Shown one piece after another: positions 27,775 through 36,746 of a stretch of 64,000 bases of DNA. The notes below the pieces were generated by a model. It made no database searches. It was not told where the DNA came from and was given only the letters and a program-made list of their open reading frames with translations. Numbering within the stretch: the stretch's first letter is position 1; each line of letters begins with the position of its first letter. The stretch lies in the NCBI RefSeq assembly GCF_021266465.1, contig NZ_CP089848.1, positions 992,001 through 1,056,000 of the forward strand, read 5' to 3'. Both the position numbers and the translations under genes were made by a program. The stretch is from Paralcaligenes sp. KSB-10. Lineage in GTDB: Bacteria; Pseudomonadota; Gammaproteobacteria; Burkholderiales; Burkholderiaceae_B.

Positions 27775-30700
27775 ATGCTAAACACCATCATCCGATTTTC
27801 GCTGCGGTTTCGCGGCGTCATTTATGCTCTCGCCGTCCTGGCGAGCGCTTATGGCCTGTATACCCTGACACATGTGAAGCTGGATGTCTTCCCCGAATTC
27901 GCCCCGCCTATGGCGGTGATCCAGACAGAGGCGCCGGGCCTATCGAGCGAACAGGTCGAGACGCTGGTGACTCGCCCGATAGAAGCTGCATTGAGCGGGA
28001 CGGTCGACGTACAGTCCATGAGATCCAAGTCCCTGCAGGGTTTATCCGCCATTACCATGGTGTTTGGCGACCATTCGAACGTCTTGCAAGCCCGGCAGCT
28101 GGTGTCCGAGCGCATGAACGCTGTGGCCGCCGCTTTGCCGGCCGGTGTGCTGCCGCCCAAGCTGCTGCCGCTCACGACCGCGACGAACACTGTCCTGACC
28201 ATCGGCCTGACATCGAAGACAAAGTCCTTGATGGAACTGCATGATATTGCCCAATGGATGGTGAGGCCACAATTATTGAGTGTGCCGGGCGTCGCCGATG
28301 CGATCGTATTCGGCGGCCATACACGGCAACTGCAGATTCAGGTCGATCCGGATAAATTGGCGCGCTATGGCCTCTCAATCCAGGAGGTCATCGCTGCGGC
28401 GAGAGCATCGACCGGTGTGCGTGGCGCGGGCTTTATCGAAAACGCGAACCAGCGCATCACGATCAGCACCGACGGCCAGATCACGACGCCCAAGGCGCTG
28501 GCTGAAGTCGTACTGCGCTGGGGCCACGGTACAGGCATCCGGATGGGCGACGTCGCCACGGTGGCGTACGCGCCCGCGCCCGCGGTAGGCGCCGCATCCG
28601 TCATGGGCAAACCCGGTGTCATGGTGGTGCTGGAAAGCCAGTATGGAACCAATACGCTGACCGTCACGAACGGGCTGGAGCAAACGCTCGCCACGCTCAA
28701 GCCTGTGCTCGCCCGGCAAGGCGTCGACCTGGAGCCGGACGTTTTTCGCCCGGCGAGCTTCATCGTGGAAGCAACCAACCATTTACGCACGGCCCTGTTG
28801 ATTGGCGGCGTACTCGTTATAGCAATCCTGTTTCTTTTTCTGCTCAATGTCAGGACCGCGGTCATTTCCGCCCTTGCCATTCCACTCTCGCTGCTGGTTG
28901 CCGTGATTGTTCTCAATGCCTTTGGCGTTACGCTCAATACAATGACCCTTGGCGGCCTGGCGATCGCCTTGGGTGAAGTGGTTGACGATGCCATTATCGA
29001 TGTCGAAAACATTTATCGACGGCTGCGGGAAAACCGTAAATTGCCCGAACCACTTCCCGCTTTCCGGGTCGTGTTGCACGCGTCGCTGGAAGTGCGCAGC
29101 GCAGTCGTGTTTGCGACATTCGTTGTCATCCTGATCTTCTTGCCGGTCTTATCGCTCTCGGGCGTGGCCGGCAAACTCTTCGCACCGCTGGGCATTGCTT
29201 ATATTCTCGCAGTGCTGGCGTCCCTCTCGGTGGCGCTGACTCTCACCCCTGCGATGGCGCTCGCACTACTGGCCAAGACGCCCCTCCCGCCTCACGAGCC
29301 GCGGTTGTTGGCGTGGCTGAAAACACACTACAGCACTCTATTGATAAAAGTGGAGCGGCATGCTCGGACCATCATGATTCTTGTCGCTATCCTATGTCTC
29401 GCGGCGTTGTCGATATTGCCATTCCTGCGCGGCAACTTTATTCCGGAACTTCGGGAAGGGCACTACATTGTTCATATGGGTCTTGCGCCCGGCTCATCCT
29501 TGGCCGAGTCAATGCGCACCGGCGCCCGGATTTCCCGCACACTGATGCAGATCCCGGGCGTGCGCCTGGTAGCGCAGCGCGCAGGCCGCGCCGACGAAGT
29601 GGTCGACCCAGCAGGCGTACAGCTCAGTGAGTTCGAGGTCGATCTAAAGCCGAGGAGCGCCAGCGAGCAAAGTACCACTTTGCAACGCATCCGTGATGCA
29701 CTTGCGAGCTTCCCGGGTGTTTCCACCTCGGTCAACACCTTCCTTGTTGAACGCATCGACGAGACGATTTCCGGCTCGACCGCACCCGTTGTAGTCAATG
29801 TATTTGGCGACAACCTCGATGTCATTGATCGCAAGGCGCTGGAAATTGCTCAGTTGATGGGCAAGATCGATGGGGCCATCAATGTACGCGTCGAATCACC
29901 TCCCGGTATTCCGGAACTGGCCGTCAGGCTCAAACCGGATCAATTAAGCCGCTGGGGCTTCAGGCCCATTGATGTTCTCAACACGATTCAGGATGCCTAT
30001 CAGGGAACGACCGTCGCACAAGCTTATGAAGGCAATCGCAGCTACGATGTCGCCGTAGTCCTGTCGCCGGCGGCCCGCACAGACATCGGCCAGATTGGCT
30101 CGCTCATACTGCGCAATCCCGACGGCCTCGCCGTGCCATTGCGAAACCTCGCAAACCTGCGCCAAGTATCGGGCCGCTACCAGATCACGCACGATGGGGG
30201 CCGACGTATGCAGACGGTATCGGTCAGCGTTGGCGGGCGCGCCGTGAGCGATTTCGTTCGCGAAGCGCAGGCGCGTGTGAAACACGAAATCACCATGCCC
30301 AAGGGAACGTATGCGGTGTTTGCGGGAGAAAACGAAGCACGCAGCCAATCGCTGCACGATTTACTGGTCTACGGCGTCATGGCCGGCGTCGGCATCGTGC
30401 TGCTGCTCTTTCTTGCGTTGAAAAACCGCCGCAGCGTCGCGCTGGTAATGGCTAACCTGCCATTTGCGCTGGTGGGCGGAGTCTTGAGCGTAGCGCTGAC
30501 CGGTGGCGATCTTTCGCTGGGGGCCATGGTGGGCTTCGTAACGCTGTTCGGCATTTCCCTGCGAAACTCGATCATGCTGATAAGCCACTATGAACACCTC
30601 GTACACGTCGACCGGATGCCCTGGTGTATGCAGGCGGCCGTGCAAGGCGCGGCCGAACGCCTGATACCCATTTTGATGACAGCGCTCGTGACCGCATTCG

Positions 30701-30891
30701 CGCTGCTGCCGCTGGCGCTTACGAGCGGTGCGGCCGGCAATGAAATCGAAGGGCCTATGGCCATTGTGATTCTTGGCGGGCTTGCCACCTCTACGCTGCT
30801 GAACCTGATCGTGCTGCCCATACTTGCGCTGCGCTATGGCCGTTTTGAACAGGATGCATTGATTGAACCGGATCGGTACGCCGTCGAGTAG
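27775..30891 (+). CDS. Heavy-metal-type RND efflux transporter
   Basis: Inner-membrane proton-driven exporter, 1038 residues, with twelve membrane helices and two large periplasmic loops. N-terminal 'VKLDVFPEFAPPMAVIQTEA' and 'GLSSEQVETLVTRPIE' are hallmarks of the CzcA/CusA branch. The proton-relay segment of helix 4 reads 'GEVVDDAIIDVENIYRRLRE', giving Asp404, Asp405, Asp409 and Glu411, in place of the DxxxDxxxxxxE of CzcA. It lacks an obvious Met relay of CusA, so the exported ion is open. Last gene of the efflux operon; the gene begins 35 bases after the adaptor. Confidence 0.9.
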   Translation: MLNTIIRFSLRFRGVIYALAVLASAYGLYTLTHVKLDVFPEFAPPMAVIQTEAPGLSSEQVETLVTRPIEAALSGTVDVQSMRSKSLQGLSAITMVFGDHSNVLQARQLVSERMNAVAAALPAGVLPPKLLPLTTATNTVLTIGLTSKTKSLMELHDIAQWMVRPQLLSVPGVADAIVFGGHTRQLQIQVDPDKLARYGLSIQEVIAAARASTGVRGAGFIENANQRITISTDGQITTPKALAEVVLRWGHGTGIRMGDVATVAYAPAPAVGAASVMGKPGVMVVLESQYGTNTLTVTNGLEQTLATLKPVLARQGVDLEPDVFRPASFIVEATNHLRTALLIGGVLVIAILFLFLLNVRTAVISALAIPLSLLVAVIVLNAFGVTLNTMTLGGLAIALGEVVDDAIIDVENIYRRLRENRKLPEPLPAFRVVLHASLEVRSAVVFATFVVILIFLPVLSLSGVAGKLFAPLGIAYILAVLASLSVALTLTPAMALALLAKTPLPPHEPRLLAWLKTHYSTLLIKVERHARTIMILVAILCLAALSILPFLRGNFIPELREGHYIVHMGLAPGSSLAESMRTGARISRTLMQIPGVRLVAQRAGRADEVVDPAGVQLSEFEVDLKPRSASEQSTTLQRIRDALASFPGVSTSVNTFLVERIDETISGSTAPVVVNVFGDNLDVIDRKALEIAQLMGKIDGAINVRVESPPGIPELAVRLKPDQLSRWGFRPIDVLNTIQDAYQGTTVAQAYEGNRSYDVAVVLSPAARTDIGQIGSLILRNPDGLAVPLRNLANLRQVSGRYQITHDGGRRMQTVSVSVGGRAVSDFVREAQARVKHEITMPKGTYAVFAGENEARSQSLHDLLVYGVMAGVGIVLLLFLALKNRRSVALVMANLPFALVGGVLSVALTGGDLSLGAMVGFVTLFGISLRNSIMLISHYEHLVHVDRMPWCMQAAVQGAAERLIPILMTALVTAFALLPLALTSGAAGNEIEGPMAIVILGGLATSTLLNLIVLPILALRYGRFEQDALIEPDRYAVE

Positions 30892-31127
30892 ATCGGCCAC
30901 GCATGGGTCGCATAGCTTCTGCGACAGCGGTGTCATTTGTTGTTTTTAAAACAGGTCGAACGCGCCAAAGATATCAACAGCAGCAGTGCCACGGGTCACA
31001 AACCCCACCCGTACGCCGAAAAACTGAGCAAGTTTTTCCTTAGCTTTATATATTTTATGTAATAAATACCACAATATTTGTAGTAAATCCTACTTTATTC
31101 TAATATTAAAACATGGATACTATAAAT

Positions 31128-32090
31128 ATGAAGTGGCTGCTTCTTATTATCAGCCTGCCGACCAACAGCGCGACGGCGCGCATGCGCATCTGGCGCGCAC
31201 TGAAAGCGCTAGGCTGCGGGGCTTTGCGCGATGGCGTCTATCTTTTGCCCGATAACGCTTCGCACCAACGGCAACTCACCGAATTATCCGACGAAACCCT
31301 ACGTGAAGGCGGTAGCGCGTGGCTATTGACGGTTCATGCGCAAACTGAAACGGAGATTGATGCCTACCGCGCGCTGTTTGACCGCAGCAATGACTATGCT
31401 GAATTGCTGCAAGCATTCTCCGCCGCACGCGAAACGCTGGCCGCGCTGGCACCACAGGAAATCAACCGCGTTTTGCGCAAGCTGCGGAGAGACTACGAGG
31501 CGCTCTGTGCCATCGATTATTTTCCCAATGAGATTAGCCTGCAGACGGAAGCTGCATGGATCGATTTCGTCAATGCCGCCGAACTGATCCTGTCGCCGAA
31601 CGAGCCGCATGCAATCGACACTTCCATCCCACAACTCGACCCGAACCGTTATCAGGGACGCATCTGGGCAACACGCCGCCATCTCTGGGTCGATCGGGTC
31701 GCCAGTGCATGGCTGATCCGGCGCTTCATCGATCGCAAAGCGCGCTTTCTATGGCTGGATTCTCCGGGCGACTGTCCCGCCAAGGCGCTGGGTTTCGACT
31801 TTGATGGCGCCACCTTCACCCACATCGGCGACCGCGTGACGTTCGAGGTGCTGCTGGCAAGTTTCGGACTCGATTCGGACCTTGGCCTGGCGAGGCTCGG
31901 CGCAATGGTGCACGCACTCGACGTCGGCAACGGTTACGTGCCGGAGGCCAATGGCTTCGAGGCCGTGCTGTCCGGCGCGCGCCAACGCGCCACGGACGAC
32001 GACCAGCTGCTGGCCGAACTCGAAGTCGTGCTCGATTCGCTGTATGCGCATTTTTCCGATGACCCGCAAACCCCGGAAACAAAACGCTAG
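31128..32090 (+). CDS. chrB: Chromate resistance protein ChrB
   Basis: 320 residues from Met at 31128 (MKWLLLIISLPTNSATARMR), where the family normally begins; the Met at 31113 is possible. ChrB proteins have an N-terminal regulator-like domain (here with 'LKALGCGALRDGVYLLP') and a C-terminal chromate-resistance domain ('RIWATRRHLWVDRVASAWLI', 'FLWLDSPGDCPAKALGFDFD'). Known ChrB proteins act as chromate-sensing repressors of chrA. It precedes chrA by nine bases. The upstream region is AT-rich and unlike its neighbours. Confidence 0.92.
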   Translation: MKWLLLIISLPTNSATARMRIWRALKALGCGALRDGVYLLPDNASHQRQLTELSDETLREGGSAWLLTVHAQTETEIDAYRALFDRSNDYAELLQAFSAARETLAALAPQEINRVLRKLRRDYEALCAIDYFPNEISLQTEAAWIDFVNAAELILSPNEPHAIDTSIPQLDPNRYQGRIWATRRHLWVDRVASAWLIRRFIDRKARFLWLDSPGDCPAKALGFDFDGATFTHIGDRVTFEVLLASFGLDSDLGLARLGAMVHALDVGNGYVPEANGFEAVLSGARQRATDDDQLLAELEVVLDSLYAHFSDDPQTPETKR

Positions 32091-32099
32091 GCCCAACAA

Positions 32100-33281
32100 A
32101 TGAATCTCGCCGAACGCATCGTACCAAAGCCAACCTACACCCTGTGGCAGCTCATTGTCTACTTTCTGAAGCTTGGCGCATGGGGGTTCGGCGGCCCAGT
32201 GGCCCTGGTGGACTACATGCACCGCGACTTGGTCGATGATCGTCAGTGGATTTCTCAAGAAGATTACAAGGAAGGGCTGGCGCTGGCCCAGCTCGCGCCG
32301 GGTCCGCTGGCGGCGCAATTGGGTATTTATCTCGGCTTCGTGCATTTCCGGCTGCTCGGCGCGACACTCGCGGGCATTGCCTTCGTCATCCCTTCTTTTC
32401 TGATGGTGGTCGCGCTGGGCTGGGCCTATTTGCGCTTTGGCGGCTTGCCGTGGATGCAGGCGGTGTTTTACGGGGTCGGCGCCGCGGTGATCGGCATCAT
32501 TGCGATGAGTGCCAAAAAGCTCACTAAAAAAACCGTGGGTAAAGATAGGCTGCTATGGGCGATTTATCTATTGCTGGCCGTCGTTACGATCGCTACCGAA
32601 TCCGAAATCGCGTGGCTTTTCATCGCCGCAGGTGTATTGGTTTGGTTCCGGCGCGCGCCACCGCGGTGCTTGCACAAAGGAGGTTTGAACGCAGGTGTGT
32701 TGGCGCAGTTGCCGATCGCCAGCAGTATGTTGAGCACACTGGATATTCCGCTATTGGTACAAATCGGAATCTTCTTCGCCGAAGCGGGCGCCTTCGTATT
32801 CGGCTCCGGCCTGGCGATTGTGCCTTTCCTGTATGGCGGTGTGGTGGCGCAACATCACTGGCTGACCGACAAGCAGTTCGTTGACGCGGTGGCGGTAGCG
32901 ATGATTACGCCGGGGCCCGTCGTCATCACCGTTGGCTTCATCGGCTATCTCGTGGCAGGGCTGCCTGGCGCCTCGGTCGCAGCGCTCGCAACCTTTCTGC
33001 CGTGCTACCTGTTCACGGTAATCCCTGCGCCATACTTCAAGAAATACGGCAAAGTGCCAGGCGTCATCGCATTCGTGGACGGCATCACGGCCGCCGCGAT
33101 CGGTGCCATCGCGGGGTCGGTGATCGTGATCGCCAAACGCTCGATCGTCGATATTCCGACCGCATTGCTTGCCCTTCTCACGATTGCGCTGCTATGGAAA
33201 ATCAAGAAACTCCAAGAGCCGGCCATCGTCGCGGCGGCAGCGGTCATCGGCTTGATCATTTACCCATTATTGAAGCACTGA
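32100..33281 (+). CDS. chrA: Chromate transporter ChrA
   Basis: CHR-family chromate exporter, 393 residues, made of two homologous halves, each with the family motif: 'FLKLGAWGFGGPVALVDYMH' near the N-terminus and 'FFAEAGAFVFGSGLAIVPFL' in the second half, followed by the paired 'QLAPGPLAAQLGIYLGF' and 'MITPGPVVITVGFIGYLVAG'. Ten or so membrane helices. Length is standard for the long-chain type. Cotranscribed with chrB. The stop lies 20 bases before repeat copy B, which marks a rearrangement border. Confidence 0.95.
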   Translation: MNLAERIVPKPTYTLWQLIVYFLKLGAWGFGGPVALVDYMHRDLVDDRQWISQEDYKEGLALAQLAPGPLAAQLGIYLGFVHFRLLGATLAGIAFVIPSFLMVVALGWAYLRFGGLPWMQAVFYGVGAAVIGIIAMSAKKLTKKTVGKDRLLWAIYLLLAVVTIATESEIAWLFIAAGVLVWFRRAPPRCLHKGGLNAGVLAQLPIASSMLSTLDIPLLVQIGIFFAEAGAFVFGSGLAIVPFLYGGVVAQHHWLTDKQFVDAVAVAMITPGPVVITVGFIGYLVAGLPGASVAALATFLPCYLFTVIPAPYFKKYGKVPGVIAFVDGITAAAIGAIAGSVIVIAKRSIVDIPTALLALLTIALLWKIKKLQEPAIVAAAAVIGLIIYPLLKH

Positions 33282-33381
33282 ACCGCGGCATCATGCCGCC
33301 GCCACGCGCCTGCGTGTCAAGCGCAAAACATGACATGACAGCAACAGAAGCGACAACTAGACAGGTTTTCGTTTTCAACAT
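33256..33381 (-). pseudogene. Truncated duplicate of the secreted Gly/His-rich protein
   Basis: 41 codons from ATG at 33381, beginning MLKTKTCLVVASVAVMSCFA, with the signal peptide differing at only a few positions from the protein encoded at 24938. After 'QARGGG' the similarity stops and the frame runs into the 3' end of chrA on the opposite strand (MMPRFSASIMGK, stop). The junction therefore cut this gene when the chr genes and the duplicate were joined. Ribosome site and upstream sequence are conserved with the first copy, so a secreted peptide might still be made. Confidence 0.7.
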
Positions 33382-33438
33382 GACAACCCCCTTTCTAAAA
33401 ATATCAATCCGACATCGATGAGTTGATATCGTTGATTT
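33302..33438. repeat. Direct repeat copy B (truncated partner of 24859-24998)
   Basis: Same orientation as copy A and about 8.44 kb away. Similarity starts about 20 bases after the chrA stop and extends through the start codon into the upstream region, with short indels. Confidence 0.75.
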
Positions 33439-33459
33439 CAGAGGTTCCTTGGGCTGGCA

Positions 33460-34224
33460 TTATTCGGACAGGGGCACAGGGCTGGATCCTGGCGACAACA
33501 ATTCATTACTATGCAGCTTACGCACCTGCAAAAGGCCGGCAAGCGCTATCGCCAACAACCACGCCGCTATCCCAAGCAGGAGCCAACCACCTATCGTCTT
33601 ATACACCAGGACCCCCACCACGCCGCCCCCAAGAAACGAGGCCACAGTTTCCGCATGCAGCCTAAGTTTTGTCTTGTATCGGGCAGCCTGCGCAGGAGAT
33701 TCACGCCCACGCATAATGTCGAACAACATGCCCAGTTCAATCCCGATGTCCGTGGACATGCCTGATACGTGCGTCGTGCGGACGCGGGCGTTCGAGATAC
33801 GCGTGACTACGGCATTCTGCAGGCCCATAAGGAAGCTCAAGCCAAGAATCAGCGTCGGCCCGCTATAGTCGGCTGCCAGCCGCAAATCCGTGTAGCCCAA
33901 CAGCGCCATCAGAATGGCTTCGGTGAGAATACTGAACGCGTAAATGCCATTTATCTGCCGCCGCCTGCCCGCATTGATCAGCACGGTCGACACCGAAGAA
34001 CCTAAAATGAAGGCAAGCACGATAACCAGATAGAACACGCCTGTCCGCCACTGACCGAGCGCTGCACGATCGGACAGAGCCGACACATTGCCGGTCATAT
34101 TGGCGGAAAAAAAACCGACGGCCTGAAAGGCCGCAGTGTTCAATGCCCCAGCAACGGCCGCCAGAGTGCAGGCCAGGCGCCGATCTTTGTAGCTGCTGCG
34201 CGCAGCTCCCTGCTGGATCAACAT
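33460..34224 (-). CDS. DUF1275 (YoaK-family) membrane protein
   Basis: 254 residues with about six membrane helices. The DUF1275 signature is clear: 'AAVAGALNTAAFQAVGFFSA' with 'NMTGNVSALS', then 'GLSFLMGLQNAVVTRIS' and 'TTHVSGMSTDIGIELG'. The family is widespread and of unknown function. Stands alone between the truncated duplicate and an intergenic stretch; transcription is leftward. Not obviously tied to chromate export despite its position. Confidence 0.9.
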   Translation of the reverse strand: MLIQQGAARSSYKDRRLACTLAAVAGALNTAAFQAVGFFSANMTGNVSALSDRAALGQWRTGVFYLVIVLAFILGSSVSTVLINAGRRRQINGIYAFSILTEAILMALLGYTDLRLAADYSGPTLILGLSFLMGLQNAVVTRISNARVRTTHVSGMSTDIGIELGMLFDIMRGRESPAQAARYKTKLRLHAETVASFLGGGVVGVLVYKTIGGWLLLGIAAWLLAIALAGLLQVRKLHSNELLSPGSSPVPLSE

Positions 34225-34429
34225 AGTCGAGAATTAAATGTAACAGAAACCGATATGGAGTCAGCATTGTAAACGAAACGGCTCAACGTCATTTCAGAAC
34301 CCTATGGGTTCATCAATTACAAAACAGACTCCCTTTTCGGCATGATACACATGGTGTGGGCAGTTACTAATTATCTTGGCCGCAATTGCAGGATATTGGA
34401 AATTATCTCAACCTGCGGAGCGCCGCGAT

Positions 34430-34555
34430 TTACTGATGTGGCAGTCCTGACGTACTTGCTCTGTCTGCGGCGCCAACACCGCCGCCAGCAAAGGTAGCCA
34501 GGCTCGGACTAGCCAAAAGGACGCCGATCACCATTACCATCTTGCGCTTGAACAT
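34430..34555 (-). CDS. Short secreted peptide (41 residues)
   Basis: From ATG at 34555 the frame reads MFKRKMVMVIGVLLASPSLA and continues 'TFAGGGVGAADRASTSGLPHQ', ending at TAA. It has a typical Sec signal peptide and a strong ribosome site (TTGGAGAAAATA before ATG). The style matches the secreted Gly-rich protein at 24639-24938. No homology could be recognised; reported because start, Shine-Dalgarno and signal peptide all agree. Confidence 0.5.
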   Translation of the reverse strand: MFKRKMVMVIGVLLASPSLATFAGGGVGAADRASTSGLPHQ

Positions 34556-34717
34556 TATTTTCTCCAAGGGAAAATACAAAAAGAGTTGCACAAGATGCAC
34601 GACACATCGCTACGCCATGAATTTAGCTTGCGTCAAAGCCTTTGGCTGTAAGAAATCACAAAAATCAGTAAAAGTGGAGTGAAACCACAATCGCCTTTAT
34701 CATAAGGTCAACGAAAC

Positions 34718-34822
34718 ATGACACAAGCACTGGTTTTGGCGCGGCAATCGCTTAACTTTCGGGACGCGATAGCCCGCGCACCCATTTCGAATCAATTACA
34801 GCAAATCATGGCGTGGATATGA
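34718..34822 (+). CDS. Possible 34-residue leader ORF coupled to HTH gene
   Basis: ATG at 34718 opens a frame (MTQALVLARQSLNFRDAIAR ... ) that ends in TGA at 34820-34822, overlapping an ATG (34819) of the following HTH protein as ATGA. The overlap suggests translational coupling. The peptide is helical in character, with no recognised family. A spaced AAGG lies about ten bases upstream of the start. Confidence 0.4.
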   Translation: MTQALVLARQSLNFRDAIARAPISNQLQQIMAWI

Positions 34823-35037
34823 CACCTGACGACTTGCGCCGCTGGCAGGCACATATGGACTTTACCCAGGCCCAGGCGGCGAAGGCCCTGGGTACGTCGC
34901 TTGCCACCTATAAAAGCTGGTTGAGTGGACGCGACCCGAATACGGGAAGGTCCGTCGGCATCGATCACACGGTGGACCTCGCCTGTGCGGCGCTGGTCGA
35001 GCGTTTGGCGCCCTTTAGCGAATACGAAACTCACTGA
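34819..35037 (+). CDS. Small XRE-like helix-turn-helix protein
   Basis: 72 residues from ATG at 34819 (MTPDDLRRWQAHMDFTQAQA); a GTG at 34813 would add two residues. The HTH core is 'FTQAQAAKALGTSLATYKSW' followed by 'LSGRDPNTGRSVGI', similar to phage Cro/C1-type DNA-binding domains. No partner toxin gene is visible; the only upstream frame is a 34-residue peptide. Followed 59 bases later by a NYN-domain gene, same strand. Confidence 0.7.
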   Translation: MTPDDLRRWQAHMDFTQAQAAKALGTSLATYKSWLSGRDPNTGRSVGIDHTVDLACAALVERLAPFSEYETH

Positions 35038-35096
35038 TTATTCCAGTACCGGCTGCACCTGACTTCCTCCAACCCTTCATTGCGCAGGCGAACAAT

Positions 35097-36074
35097 ATGG
35101 CTCACAACCCTGAAAACATTAGCATGGCGCTGTTCTGCGACTTTGAAAACGTGGCGCTTGGCGTGCGCGACGCCAGCCACGAGCAGTTCGACATCAAGCC
35201 GGTGCTGGAGCGCCTGCTTTTGAAAGGCAGCATCGTCGTCAAGAAAGCCTACTGCGATTGGGACCGTTACAAGAATTTCAAGGCAACAATGCATGAAGCC
35301 AATTTCGAACTGATTGAAATTCCCCATGTCCGCCAGTCCGGGAAGAATTCGGCCGATATCCGCATGGTGGTCGACGCCCTGGACCTTTGCTATACAAAAG
35401 CACACGTCAATACCTTTGTCATCATCAGCGGCGACTCCGATTTTTCGCCGCTGGTCTCCAAGCTGCGTGAAAACGCCAAACAAGTAATCGGTGTGGGTGT
35501 CAAGCAATCGACGTCCGATCTATTGGTTGCCAACTGCGACGAATTCATCTTTTACGATGACCTGGTACGCGCAAATCGAGGTACGGTCAAAGGGCGCGAA
35601 ACCGAAGAAACCCAACATGGGTCCAAGCCCTCGATAGACGGCGAAAAACTCGGCAAGGACGAATCGCAGGGCCTGAAAAATACGGCAATCAAAATAGCGG
35701 TCGATACCTTCGATGCCCTGCTGTCCGAACGCGGAGACAGCGGCAAGATATGGGCATCGACGCTTAAACAGGCAATCAAGCGCCGCAAGCCCGATTTCAA
35801 CGAGTCGTACTACGGTTTTCGCGCCTTTGGCAATCTGCTAGAAGAGGCGCAGGCGCACGGCCTGTTCGAGGTGGGCCGCGACGAAAAATCAGGCGCTTAT
35901 GTTTACCGCAGCGCTGTCGTCGATAAACCGGAAACACGCCGACGCGGCAGGCAGAAAGCAGGCGAAGGGCGGGCTGCCGTTCAGGCGCCCGTTGCCGGCG
36001 CGCCCCAGGAAGCCCCGGCTAAACCGGCACGTAAACGAGCCGTCCGTACAACCCGCAAGCCAGCGGCCGCCTGA
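35097..36074 (+). CDS. NYN-domain / OST-HTH (LOTUS) protein
   Basis: 325 residues. N-terminal NYN (PIN-like) nuclease domain, about 8-155, with the acidic residues of the active site in 'ALFCDFENVALG', 'SADIRMVVDALDLC' and 'VIISGDSDFSPLVSKLRE'. A linker follows and then an OST-HTH/LOTUS domain (about 195-280, 'KIWASTLKQAIKRRKPDFNE') that binds RNA in known proteins. The tail is very basic and Ala-rich (PARKRAVRTTRKPAAA). Predicted RNA-binding endonuclease; in vivo target unknown. Family is common in Burkholderiales. Confidence 0.85.
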   Translation: MAHNPENISMALFCDFENVALGVRDASHEQFDIKPVLERLLLKGSIVVKKAYCDWDRYKNFKATMHEANFELIEIPHVRQSGKNSADIRMVVDALDLCYTKAHVNTFVIISGDSDFSPLVSKLRENAKQVIGVGVKQSTSDLLVANCDEFIFYDDLVRANRGTVKGRETEETQHGSKPSIDGEKLGKDESQGLKNTAIKIAVDTFDALLSERGDSGKIWASTLKQAIKRRKPDFNESYYGFRAFGNLLEEAQAHGLFEVGRDEKSGAYVYRSAVVDKPETRRRGRQKAGEGRAAVQAPVAGAPQEAPAKPARKRAVRTTRKPAAA

Positions 36075-36135
36075 AGCTTGGTAAAAAAGGCCTGGGCCTG
36101 CCCATTGGCGATTGGCTGAACAGCTTCGCCTCGAA

Positions 36136-36654
36136 TCAGACGCGGGCTTCCGCCCTGGCTTCTTCAAGCGCTTCTTGCATAAGCCAAAGCGGCTCGGCCA
36201 AAACCTGCTCGTCGCAATTGTGCCCATCGCCGCCGCGATCGACCACAATGAATTCGCTCACGCGTTCCAGCGCCATCAGTGGATGATGCCATACGCCCGG
36301 AGCATAATTCACCCCTTGCCAGCCGTCCGACACAAACGCCCGTACCTGGCTTGGATCCAGCTTTCCGGCAGGCGCAGCCACGATCAGATATGGAGTGCCT
36401 GTCAATGGAATGAAGGCCTGGCTGCCCAGCGGATGGCGCTCCAGCATGGTGACTGTAAATGGCAGTTGCCGCGGCTGGCTGCGAAACAGATTGATCAGCG
36501 TGCGCCCGCCATCCGTCTCGACCCTGGCCAGATCGTGAAAGCGTTCGGTGGTGCCATCGTTGATCATGAAGTGCTTTGCGCCTTCCGTTTGCACGACATC
36601 GCCGAACGGTTCGAACGATTCGCGCGTAAGCTTCTCGATAATCAGAGTGCGCAT
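36136..36654 (-). CDS. allA: Ureidoglycolate lyase
   Basis: Splits ureidoglycolate into glyoxylate and urea, last step of the allantoicase branch. 172 residues from ATG at 36654 ([20 protein letters not shown]); the in-frame start at 36693 is less likely. Signature segments are '[20 protein letters not shown]', '[15 protein letters not shown]' and '[14 protein letters not shown]'. Length and motifs agree with the AllA cupin family. Follows allantoicase on the same strand by 92 bases, giving consecutive pathway steps. Confidence 0.92.
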   Translation of the reverse strand: MRTLIIEKLTRESFEPFGDVVQTEGAKHFMINDGTTERFHDLARVETDGGRTLINLFRSQPRQLPFTVTMLERHPLGSQAFIPLTGTPYLIVAAPAGKLDPSQVRAFVSDGWQGVNYAPGVWHHPLMALERVSEFIVVDRGGDGHNCDEQVLAEPLWLMQEALEEARAEARV

Positions 36655-36746
36655 GGTATTTTCCTTAAACTGATAGAAATGTTCGCGAAACAAGATACAG
36701 TGATTCTACGCTTGCGGCGCCGCAGGCTATTCTTTTCATGGGTACC

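Noticed and set aside
30361-30936. Gln/His/Arg-rich minus-strand frame
   Set aside because: Antisense to the RND transporter C-terminus; composition is that of a shadow.
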